Shown piece after piece: positions 12,501-23,673 of a stretch of DNA of 64,000 nt. Origin of the DNA: Brachionus manjavacas (taxonomy: Eukaryota > Rotifera > Eurotatoria > Ploima > Brachionidae); contig JAHQIY010000002.1 of the NCBI GenBank assembly GCA_019054805.1, positions 5,332,001 through 5,396,000 of the forward strand, written 5' to 3'. Position numbers and translations under genes: made by a program. Below the pieces are notes generated by a model. It was not told where the DNA came from, searched no databases, and saw only the letters and a program-made list of their open reading frames with translations. Numbering within the stretch: the first letter of the stretch is position 1; each line of letters starts with the position of its first letter.

Positions 12501-15500
12501 AAAAGAAATCAGACAATTTGAAATTTTGAATTCTACCAACGAATTTGGTCATATTAATTGCATACGAAAGCGCTACGGAATCGGTTTGGAACTAAATGAA
12601 GAGTCTAGATCTGTTACCGAATCTCTTACGGGCGTAATTGGTCGAAGTCTACAAAGCTTGTCCAGTGAACTGTACAACAAAGACATGCATTTTGTTTTAG
12701 AATTGATACAAAATGCAGATGACAATTCATATGTGTCAGAGGCATCACCTACTTTGGTATTTCTTATAGAAAAAAATTGCATTACACTTTTTAACAATGA
12801 AATGGGCTTTAGTAGCACAAATATAGATGCTATTTGTGATGTGAAAGCATCGACCAAAGGTGCTCACCACAAAGGATACATTGGCCGAAAAGGCATAGGC
12901 TTCAAATCGGTTTTTACCGTAACCGATAGACCAGAAATACACTCTAATAATTATCACATTAAATTTGATCTTTCCAATGGTCACATAGGCTACATTCTGC
13001 CTGAATGGTGTAATATTTATGAACCAGTTTTGTCCGAGCAAAAAAAATACATCAACTCTTTGTTGGGACAAACAAATTTCAATACTTGCATCAAACTGCC
13101 ACTAAAATCTGAATCTGAAATGCAAAGACACAAAAGCTCTCTGTTAACCAATAATTTCAATGATATTAAGCCAAATTTGTTGCTTTTTCTGAATCGATTG
13201 CGCAAGTTGGCCATTTTAAACCAAAATGGAAAAAGTTCGGTATATGAACGCGTCGATAGAGATGAAAATTTGGTCGAGATAGGGAATTTTGAGGATACTG
13301 TTCATAAATGGTTTGTTATTCGCGGTGTCATTAGAGTGCCTGAGAGTGTTCGACCAGCTGAATGTGTCCAGTCCACCGAGCTTTGTCTTGCCTTTCCATT
13401 AGACGATCTAAACAATTTGAATAAAATGGATGTGTTTGCCTATTTACCGCTCAGATCATTCGGATTCAAGTTCATAATCCAAGCTGATTTTGTGGTGCCT
13501 GCGTCAAGACAAGATATAAATCAGGACAACGAATGGAACCAGTGGTTGGCCAAGCAAATTCCGTCTCTATTCATCAAATCTTTGGAGAAATTTAAAAATC
13601 ACATTTTTTTTCAACAAGACCAATTGTTTTATTTGACCACATTTCTCAAATTTATTCCACTCGAAGACGACGTACTCGGCTTTTTCCAGCATGTACCAAA
13701 GCAAATATTTGACTTGTTGAGAAACGAGAATTTTTTGCCCGCAGAAACAGAGTCAAAGAGCTTGGTCTACAAGAAGCCATTCGAATGTGTCATTGCAGAC
13801 GATTGTGTAAAGCAAATTTTAAGCCCCGACATGGTCAAAAAATACTCAGGGCGATTTTATTTGAGCGAAAAGCTAAAATTTGTTGATAAAAAATTGCTAT
13901 TCAAATTAGGTGTTCAGTATTTGGGCATGAATGAACTACTTGAACTGGTGGAACAAGCATTTACAGAGACTATAACAGACTCGAAAATCATTGCCAAATG
14001 GCTCCTAGTATTTCAGCATTGTCTAAATGGTTCATATTCAATTCAACAAGAGGAGAAGTTCATCAAAAAGTTGTCTCAGCTGGAAATAATTCCGGTTGTC
14101 AGGAACAAAAATGAGAAAATTTGTACCGAATTTGTCTCTTTGGATAAACACACTGTCTTTTTTAATGAGCTAAATAAGCTGCAAATACCAGAACCATTGC
14201 TAAATGATTTGACTTTTTTAAATCAAGAGGAAATTTTGTGCTTGGACCCGGCCAAAAATAATCAAATTAAACAATTCTTAAAGAGCTTAGGTGTCAAAAA
14301 TTTGGACATGTACCAGATAATTGAAAATCACATTCTGCGAAATCTGCAACAATCTTGTGTTGACAAATGTGAAGATGTACTAGTTTCATACATGATATTT
14401 TTGTACAAAAGTTCCACTAATATGAGTTTAAATTTTGATGTAATAGCAAAAAATTTACCAATTAAGACAAACAAAGGACTGAGAAAGTTGTGTGAAGGTG
14501 CAATTTTTTTAACTAGACCTTACGGTGCACTATACGATCTGAAAAACGTGTTGCCAAGCTACAACTGGACGTTCATTGATGACCAATACTACAAACTATG
14601 TTCAGATGGATCGAAAAAAAGTGAAATTAAGTGGAAAAAATTTTTATTAAATCTTGGTTTGATGGAATGCTTTATTCCTGTTGAAAAAAATTCAGCAATC
14701 GGCGATGGTTTAGTAATAAAAGATTACCAGTGTGAAGTTGTCGATTTTTACACTTATTTAGCCAAAGGCACTGATGATCCGAGTCCGGGTCTAAAAGAGG
14801 AGTTGGGCTATTTATGCAAAATACTTGAGGAAACTTGGGATTTGAACTTTTCAAGCTTTAAAAACTCAAGTCGGCTTAAAATAGATCCTGACTTTAATTC
14901 ATGTAGACTAGAGTCAGAAACTTATGCGGAATCCAATTTTTTTTCAAAAATGAAAGAGATCAAATGGGTCCCAGCTCAGCTCAATAGCAAAATTGAACTA
15001 ATGAAACCAAGTAGCATTTACCTAAAAGATCAAATTATTATAGGTCTTTACTCGAATAATGTGGCATATTCTATTTCAGGCTTGAATGAAAAATCCAATT
15101 TTTGTAAAGATCTTGGCTTTAAATGCGAGTTTAATATTGATGACTTTCTGTCTGAATTCAAAAAGTGGACCTCATCAGGAATTAGATTTAAAGCTAGTTA
15201 TACTCAAATGAAAAATATTTATTACTTTTTCTCGAACTGCTTGAGTTCTTTGACAAATAATGTAAGCTTAAAAGGCATATTGGAGAAAAAATTTATTTTT
15301 GTTCCAGACCTAGTTGAGGATGATGAGGAAAAAGAAGTCAATGGCCAATTTTATACAAGCGATAAAGTATTTTGGTCAGATCGAACAAATATATTCGATT
15401 TGTATAAATTCGAAAATAGTCCAATTTTTGTCAATAAATTTTATTCTCGGTCAAAAAAATTAATGGATGTATTTATAAATGATTTTAATATTAATTTAAA

Positions 15501-17109
15501 TCCGCCAATTTGTGATTACATTGAATTATTAAACCACATTAGTTTACTTTCTTTGACAAACAAAAGTGATTTTAACTATGAACAAACTTTGACTCATGTT
15601 TCTGCTATTTTTGAATTTTTTGCCGAAAATGAGGAAGCTAATTTGATCGAATTGTTCCGGCAAAATGATATTTTACCTTGTTTTAGAAACAAATGGGTCT
15701 CTCTGCGCCAGGGCCCGGTAGTAGTTGACAATGATTTTGAAATAGCTGAGAAGTTAGCAAACAAACTTCCAATTTTAATTTCAAAAATTCCAAAAAATAA
15801 TGAAAAAGAATTAGTCAATTTTTGTGGGGACACTAAATTGAACTATTTTTACAGAAATATATTAAAAGTAAATACATTTTCTAGTCTGATTAGTTTGGAG
15901 ATGGCAAATGTGACAACTTGTCTAAGCCAGGATTCAACAGTTAGTTCAATATTCAATCGGCTATTGCCATTTATTCAATCATTTGTTTATCATAGAGAAG
16001 AATTTAAAGATTTTAAAAACATTCAGAGCGAATTTATCAGCAAAAAACTGTCAAATTTAAATATTTTTTCAGTCAAACAACTGGATAATGTATATCGACT
16101 AAAGAATAATCCCAAAATTTGCGTCTCTATATCGAATAAAACCTATTTAGATTTGGATTCATCAATTTTTTATGTTAGGTCTGACTGTGTTGATAATTTA
16201 AAAGATGTGGTCAAAGGTTTCGTAAAGGGACTCACTCAAGGATACATTAGTGACAAAGTCGAGCGAGAAATGGTCAATTTTTGTTTATTAATGTACCAGT
16301 TTTCCGATATAAAACTTAAAATGGAAGATAAAAAAGAAATTGAAAAAGATTTTGGAATAAAATTGTCGCTGCCAGAACAAGTGGAAAAATGGACCTTAAG
16401 TGGTAATAAGTATACGAATCTCGACATTATGCCAGGAACTAGTGTTGTATCAAAAAGACAGAATTTGCTCGAATTAGATCAATTGTCATGCAATCAAATG
16501 AACATGCCAGTTAAGCAAGAATTTTCAGTGTGTGATTTATCAATTCAAAATGTTAACAAAAATTTAGATCAGTTAGAAGAAAAAATGAAAAAAAATTTTT
16601 CTATTAAAAATTTAAATGAAATCGAGAGGGTAGCAAGATCTGAACTAAGCGCTATTGATATGGTATTACCAGGATCAAATTTTTCAAAAAAAGGTCTTGA
16701 ATACATAACCAAAATAGGAAGATTAGGCGAACTCTGGGTGAATGAAATGCTTAAACATAAATTTAAAAATGAAATTCAAAGTGGTAAAATACGAGTTGAA
16801 TGGGTCAATCAGGAATTTGAAACTGGTTTACCATATGATTTTAAGATTATTCATTTTGGCGCTGAAAATGACGGCTTTGGTGATTCAGAGAGATTTATTG
16901 AAGTAAAAAGTACGACGAAAATGAACCAGGAATATTTCCCAATATCTGTTAAAGAAATTTTATTTGCTCAGAAATATGCTTCTAAATTTGAAATATATCG
17001 ACTTTATAATGTGAATTGTGACGATCCAAACAATGTCAAACTCAAGGTGATTAGAAATGTTCCAGATTTGTTAAATTCTCATGGGATTAATTTGTTTATT
17101 GTTATATAA
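9527..17109 (+). CDS. Giant PDZ + HSP90-like ATPase + DUF3883 (NOV_C) protein
   Basis: Exons 9527-9989 and 10040-17109 are joined over a 50-nt intron (GGTAAAC donor, TTTAAG acceptor, phase 1) and give about 2510 residues. Residues about 55-150 form a PDZ domain: carboxylate-binding loop FGFEL, then 'FIASVDEDSPAGRVGLEKND'. A long helical region follows. Around residues 1020-1250 is a Bergerat-fold ATPase of the sacsin/NO VEIN type: N-box 'ELIQNADDN' (from 1042), 'NNEMGF' near 1073, and glycine lid 'GYIGRKGIGFKS' from 1100. The C-terminus (about 2375-2490) is a DUF3883/NOV_C domain with 'LGELWVNEML', 'PYDFKI' (D2421) and 'FIEVKST' (E2442, K2444), the E/D/ExK pattern of PD-(D/E)XK folds. NO VEIN-like proteins are known in plants and some animals. 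What an N-terminal PDZ adds is unknown; it could tether the protein to membrane complexes. The join is inferred from phase and from the lack of any ATG near the start of the second frame. Confidence 0.8.
9990..10039 (+). other. Intron joining the PDZ exon to the HATPase/DUF3883 exon
   Basis: This is a 50-nt intron with GT at 9990-9991 and AG at 10038-10039. The first exon ends with a phase-1 G and the second begins AA, giving Glu. The downstream frame is open from 10040 and has no ATG near its beginning, which supports splicing over an independent start. Without splicing the PDZ frame stops 20 bases after the donor. Confidence 0.75.
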
Positions 17110-18811
17110 TTAATTCTTTTTCTTTTTTTTTAATTAAATTTTTCTAAATAAAAAAATTTAAATTGTTGAATTAGAATTTGATGCTAGTTACTAAATGACG
17201 AGTTGTTTTCCTTATTACAATAATTACTAAAGACTTTTTGTTGTTAAGTTTTAAATTAAAACTGCGCAATTTAAGATAAAAATTTAATGAAAAGATAGTT
17301 GTCATATATTTTTACCGTTAACTCTTGCCAACTGTTTCAAGAAATTAAATTATTATTTTTCTAAAATAAAAAAGTTTAAATTTTGATTTGATTGTGAGGA
17401 AGTCAGAGCGTAATTGTTACTCAATTATTTTTTTAGTACTGAATCGTTCAATACTTAAAAATATCATAAATTAAATCTAATTATTTAACAATTGACTTGA
17501 AATGTTGCACACTTATTTAAATGAATATATGCTTTTAATTGGATGGCATTTTTAAAATTTAAATAAAAATTTTACAGTTTATTTTTCATTAATTTTTTAT
17601 CTTGGGGTAATCTTTTAAAGAAAAAAATTAAGAATTGAGATTATCAAATAAAGTTTATTTTACAATATCAACGGTCAAATGCATAAGCTATAATTTAATA
17701 CACAATATTTGTAAGTTGTACAGGATCGGTTTAACTTGATGTAGGTTCTTCATTTTTTGATAGTTATTGACTGTTTTTGAATTTTTTCCGAACAAAATTC
17801 GCTAAGCACCCATCTATACTTCTTCAATTAAATGAAATTTAGATTTTTTTAAAAAAATTTTTTTAACAACATTGACAAATATTCCTCAAAAATTTTTATT
17901 CAAATATTCTAAAGTAATATTTATATTTAATTATAAATTAAGTATCAAAGATAAGAGTTATGCTGAAAAATACGAGATATGCTTTGTTTAATTTTGTCAT
18001 GTGAAAAATATTATATCTAAATAATTAATTAATTTTCCATCATTTTATTGTCATAATTTTTCAATTCAACACGAAAAATATTATAACTTTTTATGATAAT
18101 GATAGCTTAAAATCAATTGATTTTAAGTTTTTTTACACAATGCTTTTCGAATATTTTAAAATTTTTATTTTTTAAAAAATAAATAGATTCTTGAACCATC
18201 AATTTTTTATGATGAATTAGAATATTAAATCATAGATTTTTTTTTTACATTCTTAAGAAAGTAATTTTGACACGGTTTCTTCTAAATTTTTATTAATCAA
18301 AAAAAAAACCTCATAAACCAATGCTATTGATCCTCAATTTAAAATTGATTAACAATTTTTTAAGCAATTCTTCTAATTAATAATTATTATTAAAAAGTAA
18401 ATTCTTTAAATATTGAAGAGATTGAATAATCAAAATTGGTGATGATATTAAACTCATTGAAATTTTTTAATGATCATCTAAATAAAGTTTTTTTTTCCTA
18501 TTACCTATTATCGGACTGAAGAATTAAATTTTTCAGGTGCATTCCCAATTTGAAAGTGCTAATCTTTTTGGCAGAATTGATAAAATACAAAATTTAATAT
18601 CGCATGTATCTTGAATTAATTCAAACTAAATAGCCAAGAAATATATTAAACTGAACATTTAAAAATTCAACAAATTTTTGAAATTAGCATAAAGAATAAT
18701 TTTACTGAACATAAAAAAATTACCTTAAAAAAACTAAAAAACAAAATTTATTAAAAATCAGTTTGCTCAATTTTAGGCAAAAAATTCATATTTTAAAATC
18801 ATCCAATTCAA
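17110..18811. other. Intergenic region
   Basis: This is 1.7 kb of A+T-rich sequence between the giant gene and MOB1, both on the plus strand. I see no gene, recognisable transposon end or RNA gene. The MOB1 promoter must lie at its right-hand end. Confidence 0.6.
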
Positions 18812-19574
18812 ATGAGCTTTTTATTGTAAGTCTATACACACAACACCTTATTTTTAGTTCTTATTAATAATTTGCGTCCAAGCAACAAGTCGAGCAAAAC
18901 TTTCAAGTCAAAGAAAAATGTTTCCGAAGCTGGCGAGTCACATAATTTTGATCTTGTTAAGCATGCCTCAACAACATTGGGGAGTGGTAACCTGAAACTT
19001 GCCGTAATGCTTCCGGAAGGTGAGGATATAAATGAATGGGTTGCTGTTAACAGTAAGATTTTAATTAGACCAAAGTTTATCATCTAAATTAATGGTTAAA
19101 GCGGTGGATTTTTTTAACCAAATAAATATGCTTTACGGAACTTTGACTGAATTTTGTACAGAACAATCTTGTCCAGTCATGTCAGCCGGACCCAAATATG
19201 AATACCATTGGGCAGATGGTCAAGTGATTAAAAAGCCGATTAAATGCTCAGCACCACGCTACATTGATTACTTGATGAATTGGGTCCAGTCCCAAATCGA
19301 AAGTGATTCCATTTTCCCCTCGGCAATAGGAGTGCCGTTTTCAAAAAATTTCCTTAACATTGCCAAAAACATTCTGAAGCGTTTGTTCCGCGTCTATGCT
19401 CATATTTATTACGAACATTTTCACCAAGTGATTCAACTTCAAGAAGAGGCTCATTTGAACACATCATTCAAGCATTTTATTTATTTTGTCCAAGAATTTG
19501 ATTTAGTCGAAAAAAAAGAACTAGCACCTTTACAAGACCTAATTGATAAGCTAACCGGCAAAGAAAAAGCATAA
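18812..19574 (+). CDS. MOB1: MOB1 kinase activator (Mats)
   Basis: MOB1 binds and activates LATS/NDR kinases in the Hippo and mitotic-exit pathways. The model has three exons, 18812-18825, 18883-19052 and 19102-19574, and gives 218 residues against 216 in human MOB1A. The first exon is only 14 nt (MSFL plus two bases). The second intron (19053-19101, 49 nt) is certain because joining it recreates 'VNTVDFFNQINMLYG'. The Mob domain is nearly complete and highly conserved: 'LGSGNLKLAVMLPEGEDINEW', 'CPVMSAGPKYEYHWADG' and 'RVYAHIYYEHF'. The zinc ligands are present: the cysteines in TEQSCPVMS and the His residues of AHIYYEH. The first acceptor is less certain; 18881-18882 is the one that keeps phase. 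A polyadenylation signal AATAAA lies at 19594-19599. A decayed partial copy is found at 23.4 kb. Confidence 0.93.
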
Positions 19575-21293
19575 TCCATCCACATCACCTTCCAATAAAC
19601 TCAAAAAATTAGTAGACTTAATTTTTTTTACTCATTATTTTTAGAAGTCAATTTATTCTTTTTGTAAAAAAATTAAAATACGATTTTTTCTTTTTTCTTC
19701 GTTCAACCCCTAATATAAAAATCAGTGTCTCTTAGATTAAATTAATAAAATTTCTTTTTGAATTGCTTTAAGATCTAAAAAATGATATTATACAAATAAA
19801 ACTTTGAATTTTTGATAAAATGTTAATTAAAAACATTAATGCTTAATGAATAAATATGTGTTTATTTACATTAAATAGAGTGTCAAGGTAATATTTTGTA
19901 GTTTAAAATTACATTCATTTGAAAGATAAAAATTATTTTGAAGACGTTATAAAGAGTAAGTAAATTAAACCTTTATAACTTTTCGCTTAAAATAATTATT
20001 TTTTTTAATTAATTGAATAAACAACTTTTTGAACTTAATATTTAGAAAAATATTCCAAAAAGACTCAATCTTCGTAAATCATATTTATACCTAATATTAG
20101 TTTAAAAAAATTCAAGTAAAATAATTATTAAATATTTTATATATTTTCTAATTAGAAAATACATCAAGTATCAAATTAAGTTATATATAAAATATTTTGA
20201 TTAACTAAAAATTTTTTTAAATATTATTTCCATTTGAAACTTTCTTTTTATGTTTTTTGCTGATGTCTTTAAAATAAAGCTTAAAGCTTATAGTCCTGAT
20301 GTTGGAAAAAATTGACTATTCTTAATGTACCTATAAATAAACAAAATTTGGTAAATCTAATTCAAATTTATAACTTTCTTATTAATGTATAACTTTCGAT
20401 GAAAACCTTTGTTTCGACTCATATATACTTTATAATATCAATGTAGACTTTATTAGATCAAGATTTTTGATCGTATTAACGTCTTAAAAATTCTGGCACA
20501 AGTCATGGAAACTTAACTTCAACACTTTGGTTAATAAAACAATATAAAACATTAATTGGCTCTATTATTGATTAAAGTTTCTTCATTCCTATTCTAGTCT
20601 CAAAGACAAACCTCTCTAGACTTCAAGTTTTCCAAAATATTTCAATTAAGTACAATTATGATTTTCCTCAAGATACTCCATCGGAGCTCCTGGTAAATTT
20701 CTTAGATGAAATTAAGCTAGATAGCATTGAAGTCTTTTGTTAATTGCTCAAGGTCCTGTTAGAAAAAACCCCCATTATATAATGGAATGAATTCAGTGAA
20801 TGGTTAAAAGGGATTGTCCCTCTGATTTTCAATCTTTTTGCTTTATTTTTTTAAATTTCATTAAAATTTAACAAAAAAAAACTTGCTATCGCTTTTCCAG
20901 TAATTTACTAATTTATTCTTTTTTGTACTTTTTTTTCAAATTTTTTATGTTTACTTTAATCATTTAAAATATATTCTATTTTGTACTTATTAAATGGCAG
21001 AAGGAGTTTTATTACTCAGAGCCATCTCAAATTTAAATAAACAATTTTAAAAAAAAATTAAATTTAAAAAGAACAAATTTTTTAAAAAGCGTAATTGACA
21101 ATTAATTAAATTTTAGAAAACTTGGTATTAGTTATTTAATTAAGTTTTTAGAATTAAGTTAAATTTAGTTATTTATGTATTTTAATAAAAAATCAAAAAC
21201 TTGTTTTTAAAATAAATTTTTCCTTAATTAAACTCAAATGTAAAAAATTTTATTATTTTTTATTAATAAGAATTTTTTTTAAATGAATTTATT
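19575..21293. other. Intergenic region between convergent MOB1 and MRPL33
   Basis: This is 1.7 kb with no supported gene. The stretch at about 20,450-20,830 is slightly less A+T-rich, with short open runs on the plus strand, and could be an old retroelement fragment. I could not find a reverse transcriptase or endonuclease motif in it. Confidence 0.5.
19594..19599 (+). terminator. Polyadenylation signal of MOB1
   Basis: A canonical AATAAA lies 20 bases after the MOB1 stop codon in the sequence TTCCAATAAACTC. In such A+T-rich DNA the hexamer is common by chance, but position and flanks fit. Confidence 0.5.
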
Positions 21294-21506
21294 TTAGTCG
21301 CTGCCTTTTGATTTATCAATAGTTCTCAATTTTTTGGCCTCTTTGTACAAAACATTTCGTTCAATAACCGGATCAAATCGAATAAATTCGTATTTTTCAA
21401 CGGCTTTATCTCTGAGCATCAACATTGAATGACTTGATGCCGAGCTTTTTACCAAAACCAAGAGAGTGCGGCCTTTTTTGGCAAAATGCACCAAACTTAA
21501 TTGCAT
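21294..21506 (-). CDS. MRPL33: Mitochondrial large-subunit ribosomal protein L33
   Basis: The product is 70 residues in one exon. The sequence follows the bL33m family along its length: an N-terminal basic strand 'HFAKKGRTLLVLVKS' and a C-terminal 'EKYEFIRFDPVIERNVLYKEA' that parallels the human '[20 protein letters not shown]'. Human MRPL33 has 65 residues, so the length is right. It is a structural protein of the mitochondrial 39S subunit. It lies only 120 bp downstream of DDX47 on the same strand, so the two may share a transcription unit, though I cannot show that from sequence. The zinc-binding cysteines of some bacterial L33 proteins are absent, as in other mitochondrial members. Confidence 0.85.
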   Translation of the reverse strand: MQLSLVHFAKKGRTLLVLVKSSASSHSMLMLRDKAVEKYEFIRFDPVIERNVLYKEAKKLRTIDKSKGSD

Positions 21507-21626
21507 TCTAAATTAAACCATTTTGATCTATCAAGAACTAATAACAACTAATCAATGGTTAATTAAATCCATTTATGTACAATTTAAAATAAAAATCTTT
21601 TACAGTAAAAAATTTTATTTATTAAA

Positions 21627-23072
21627 TTATTTTTTAAATTTTTTATTTTTATTTTTCTTCTGCATTCTTTTTTTAAAACCAACTGATTCCTCTGTGTCTA
21701 ATTTTTCATCATCTGAATCGCCATTTTTGCGTTTTCCACCCTTTTTTCTATCCGTTTGTTCCTTTAGTTCAATTTTGGCCATTCGCTGTGCTTCGGCAAC
21801 TCGTTCTTGTAAAGTCATTACCTCGTTTTCTGCAACTTGGTACATTGGAATCTTTTTACCTATTAAATTTTCTATCCGCTGATACAACTCAACATCATAC
21901 TGTGTTACCAAAGTGATAGATTTTCCGGATCGTCCAGCTCTAGCAGTACGACCGACTCGGTGAATATAATCTTTAGAATGAGTTGGTATATCAAAGTTGA
22001 TTACAACATCTACATGAGGAATATCCAAACCACGACTGGCAACATCTGTTGCTATTAGTACAGATCTTGTTTTTGACTTGAATTTATTAAGAGAACCCAA
22101 GCGTTTCGTTTGACTCATCTGACCATGCAAAGGTATAGCAGTAAACCCTAAATTTCTTAGCATGATAGACAGCCTTTGTGTGTTGGCACATGTTGAGCAA
22201 AATATGATAAACGAGTTGCCAGCGAGCTCATTTAAAATGTAGACCAAATATACGTCTTTGAATTTACTCGGCAAAAATATGTAATATTGCTTTAGTTGCT
22301 CTACAGTCTGGTATTTTCCGGAAACTTCAACCCGAATTGGATCTTTTAAACTAGCACGTTGAAGTTTTTGCACTTTTTTGGTCATTGTAGCAGAATACAA
22401 ATAAGTAACTCGGTCTTTAGGTATCACTTTAAGCATTTTGTCCACATCTTCCTCAAAGTCCATGTTAAGTATTCGATCAGCTTCGTCCATGACTAAATAT
22501 CTGATTGTTTTAAGAGAGAAACCTTTGGTATTTTCCAAATGATCAACCAATCGACCAGGCGTAGCGATTATGATGTGGGGTTTTTTGGCTAAGGCGATAG
22601 ATTGTGCCATCATTTCCATTCCACCAACTATTACGGCACATTTAACTCCTATTCCGGCACCAAGAGCTTCGAATTGTTCAGATATTTGATAAGCCAATTC
22701 TCTGGTTGGGGTCAAAACCAGAGCAAAAATACGCTGAGGGTTTTCTAGCAAAGCTTGCAAAATTGGTAGTGCAAAAGCTCCGGTTTTACCAGATCCAGTT
22801 TCAGCTAAGCCAATTATGTCTTGGCCTTGTAAAGCTACTGGAATCGCTTTGACTTGAATTTGTGATGGTTTTGTCCATTTAAGCTGGGCACATGCATCAC
22901 ATAGCTCTTTTACAACTCCTAGGCTTTCGAAAGTAAAATTTTCATCTGAAATTTCTTCTGTTGATAGTTCTTTTGTTGCAGTTTCTGCACTTTCGAGAAT
23001 TTTATTTTCATCTTCGATCAATTCTGACTCGGGGTCCTTTGTGATCTGTATCTCTTCCTCAGTCATTTTCAA
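21627..23072 (-). CDS. DDX47: DEAD-box RNA helicase DDX47 (Rrp3)
   Basis: This is a single-exon gene of 481 residues. DDX47/Rrp3 is a nucleolar ATP-dependent RNA helicase needed for early pre-rRNA cleavage and 18S rRNA formation. All helicase motifs are in order: Q motif with '[19 protein letters not shown]' and 'PSQIQ', motif I 'AETGSGKT', Ia 'PTRELA', Ib 'TPGRL', II 'DEAD', III 'SAT', then '[10 protein letters not shown]' and VI '[11 protein letters not shown]'. The stretches '[15 protein letters not shown]' and '[13 protein letters not shown]' are diagnostic for DDX47 rather than other DEAD-box proteins. The C-terminal tail (from about residue 430) is lysine-rich, as in orthologues, and suits nucleolar targeting. 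The start was chosen because the acidic leader before the Q motif has the expected length. I see no intron and no break. Confidence 0.96.
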   Translation of the reverse strand: MKMTEEEIQITKDPESELIEDENKILESAETATKELSTEEISDENFTFESLGVVKELCDACAQLKWTKPSQIQVKAIPVALQGQDIIGLAETGSGKTGAFALPILQALLENPQRIFALVLTPTRELAYQISEQFEALGAGIGVKCAVIVGGMEMMAQSIALAKKPHIIIATPGRLVDHLENTKGFSLKTIRYLVMDEADRILNMDFEEDVDKMLKVIPKDRVTYLYSATMTKKVQKLQRASLKDPIRVEVSGKYQTVEQLKQYYIFLPSKFKDVYLVYILNELAGNSFIIFCSTCANTQRLSIMLRNLGFTAIPLHGQMSQTKRLGSLNKFKSKTRSVLIATDVASRGLDIPHVDVVINFDIPTHSKDYIHRVGRTARAGRSGKSITLVTQYDVELYQRIENLIGKKIPMYQVAENEVMTLQERVAEAQRMAKIELKEQTDRKKGGKRKNGDSDDEKLDTEESVGFKKRMQKKNKNKKFKK

Positions 23073-23384
23073 AATTCTATAATTAAGGTAAAATTATTTT
23101 TTTTTCAATTTTAAATGTAAATTTTCAAAACGTGTTCAAAGCTTTTTTAGTTTTTTTTTCATCCATTTGCCAAATTTATATTAACTTTTTTTCTAGAAAA
23201 TTCCATTTATCCTTTTTCATTAACCCAAGATAAAATGAATTTACCAAAATACTGAAAATAAAAAATAAAATTTGTCTAATTATTCGATTCAATGATCACT
23301 TTAGCTCAACAATTTACATGATTTTAAATTTTAATTTTACAAAAAACTTAATAACCTATTATAAAGATTAAGAATAGAAATTAT
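23073..23384. other. Upstream region of DDX47
   Basis: This is about 310 bp of A+T-rich DNA between the DDX47 start and the MOB1 pseudogene fragment. It presumably contains the DDX47 promoter. No distinct site is visible. Confidence 0.5.
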
Positions 23385-23673
23385 ACTGAATTTTGTAGAA
23401 AACAATCTTTTCCAGTCATGTCCGCCGGATCCAAATATGAATACCATTGGGAAAATGGTCAAGTGACATCTCTAGGGCGACGTAAGGTAGGAAGACCAGC
23501 AGTAACATGGAGGTCAACAATCACGAAAGAGCTCATTGACATGGGAATGACAAAGCGAGAAGCAAGGGTAAAGGAAAAAGATCGACTTGAGTAGAAATCA
23601 AAAGTAATAACCCTATTCTCCACAACGAGTAAATAAGGAAAAAAAATCGTCAAGTGATTAAAAAACCGATTAA
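23385..23673 (+). pseudogene. MOB1 pseudogene fragment, interrupted
   Basis: Bases 23385-23466 match MOB1 exon 3 (about 19147-19228) almost base for base, covering 'TEFC...SCPVMSAGPKYEYHWADGQV' with a few substitutions. The match resumes at 23649-23673 (GTCAAGTGATTAAAAAACC...) and then stops. The two halves are separated by a retroelement insertion. The copy covers only about 100 bp of one exon, so it is a small duplicated fragment and not a second gene. Whether it came by reverse transcription or DNA duplication cannot be told, because the copied stretch crosses no intron. Confidence 0.85.
23467..23648 (+). mobile_element. 5'-truncated LINE tail with target-site duplication
   Basis: The insertion is flanked by a direct repeat of GTCAAGTGA (23458-23466 and 23649-23657). 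It encodes the extreme C-terminus of a non-LTR retrotransposon ORF2: 'GRRKVGRPAVTWRSTI' followed by 'KELIDMGMTKREARVKEKDR', the familiar GRP..TWR...E....G....EA...A.DR tail. A stop (TAG) replaces a conserved Trp codon. It ends with an A-rich tract just before the second repeat, as target-primed reverse transcription leaves. The element is about 180 bp and cannot be active. Confidence 0.85.

Noticed and set aside
12745..13071. 108-codon minus-strand frame opposite the HATPase exon
   Set aside because: Antisense shadow of conserved ATPase motifs on the plus strand.
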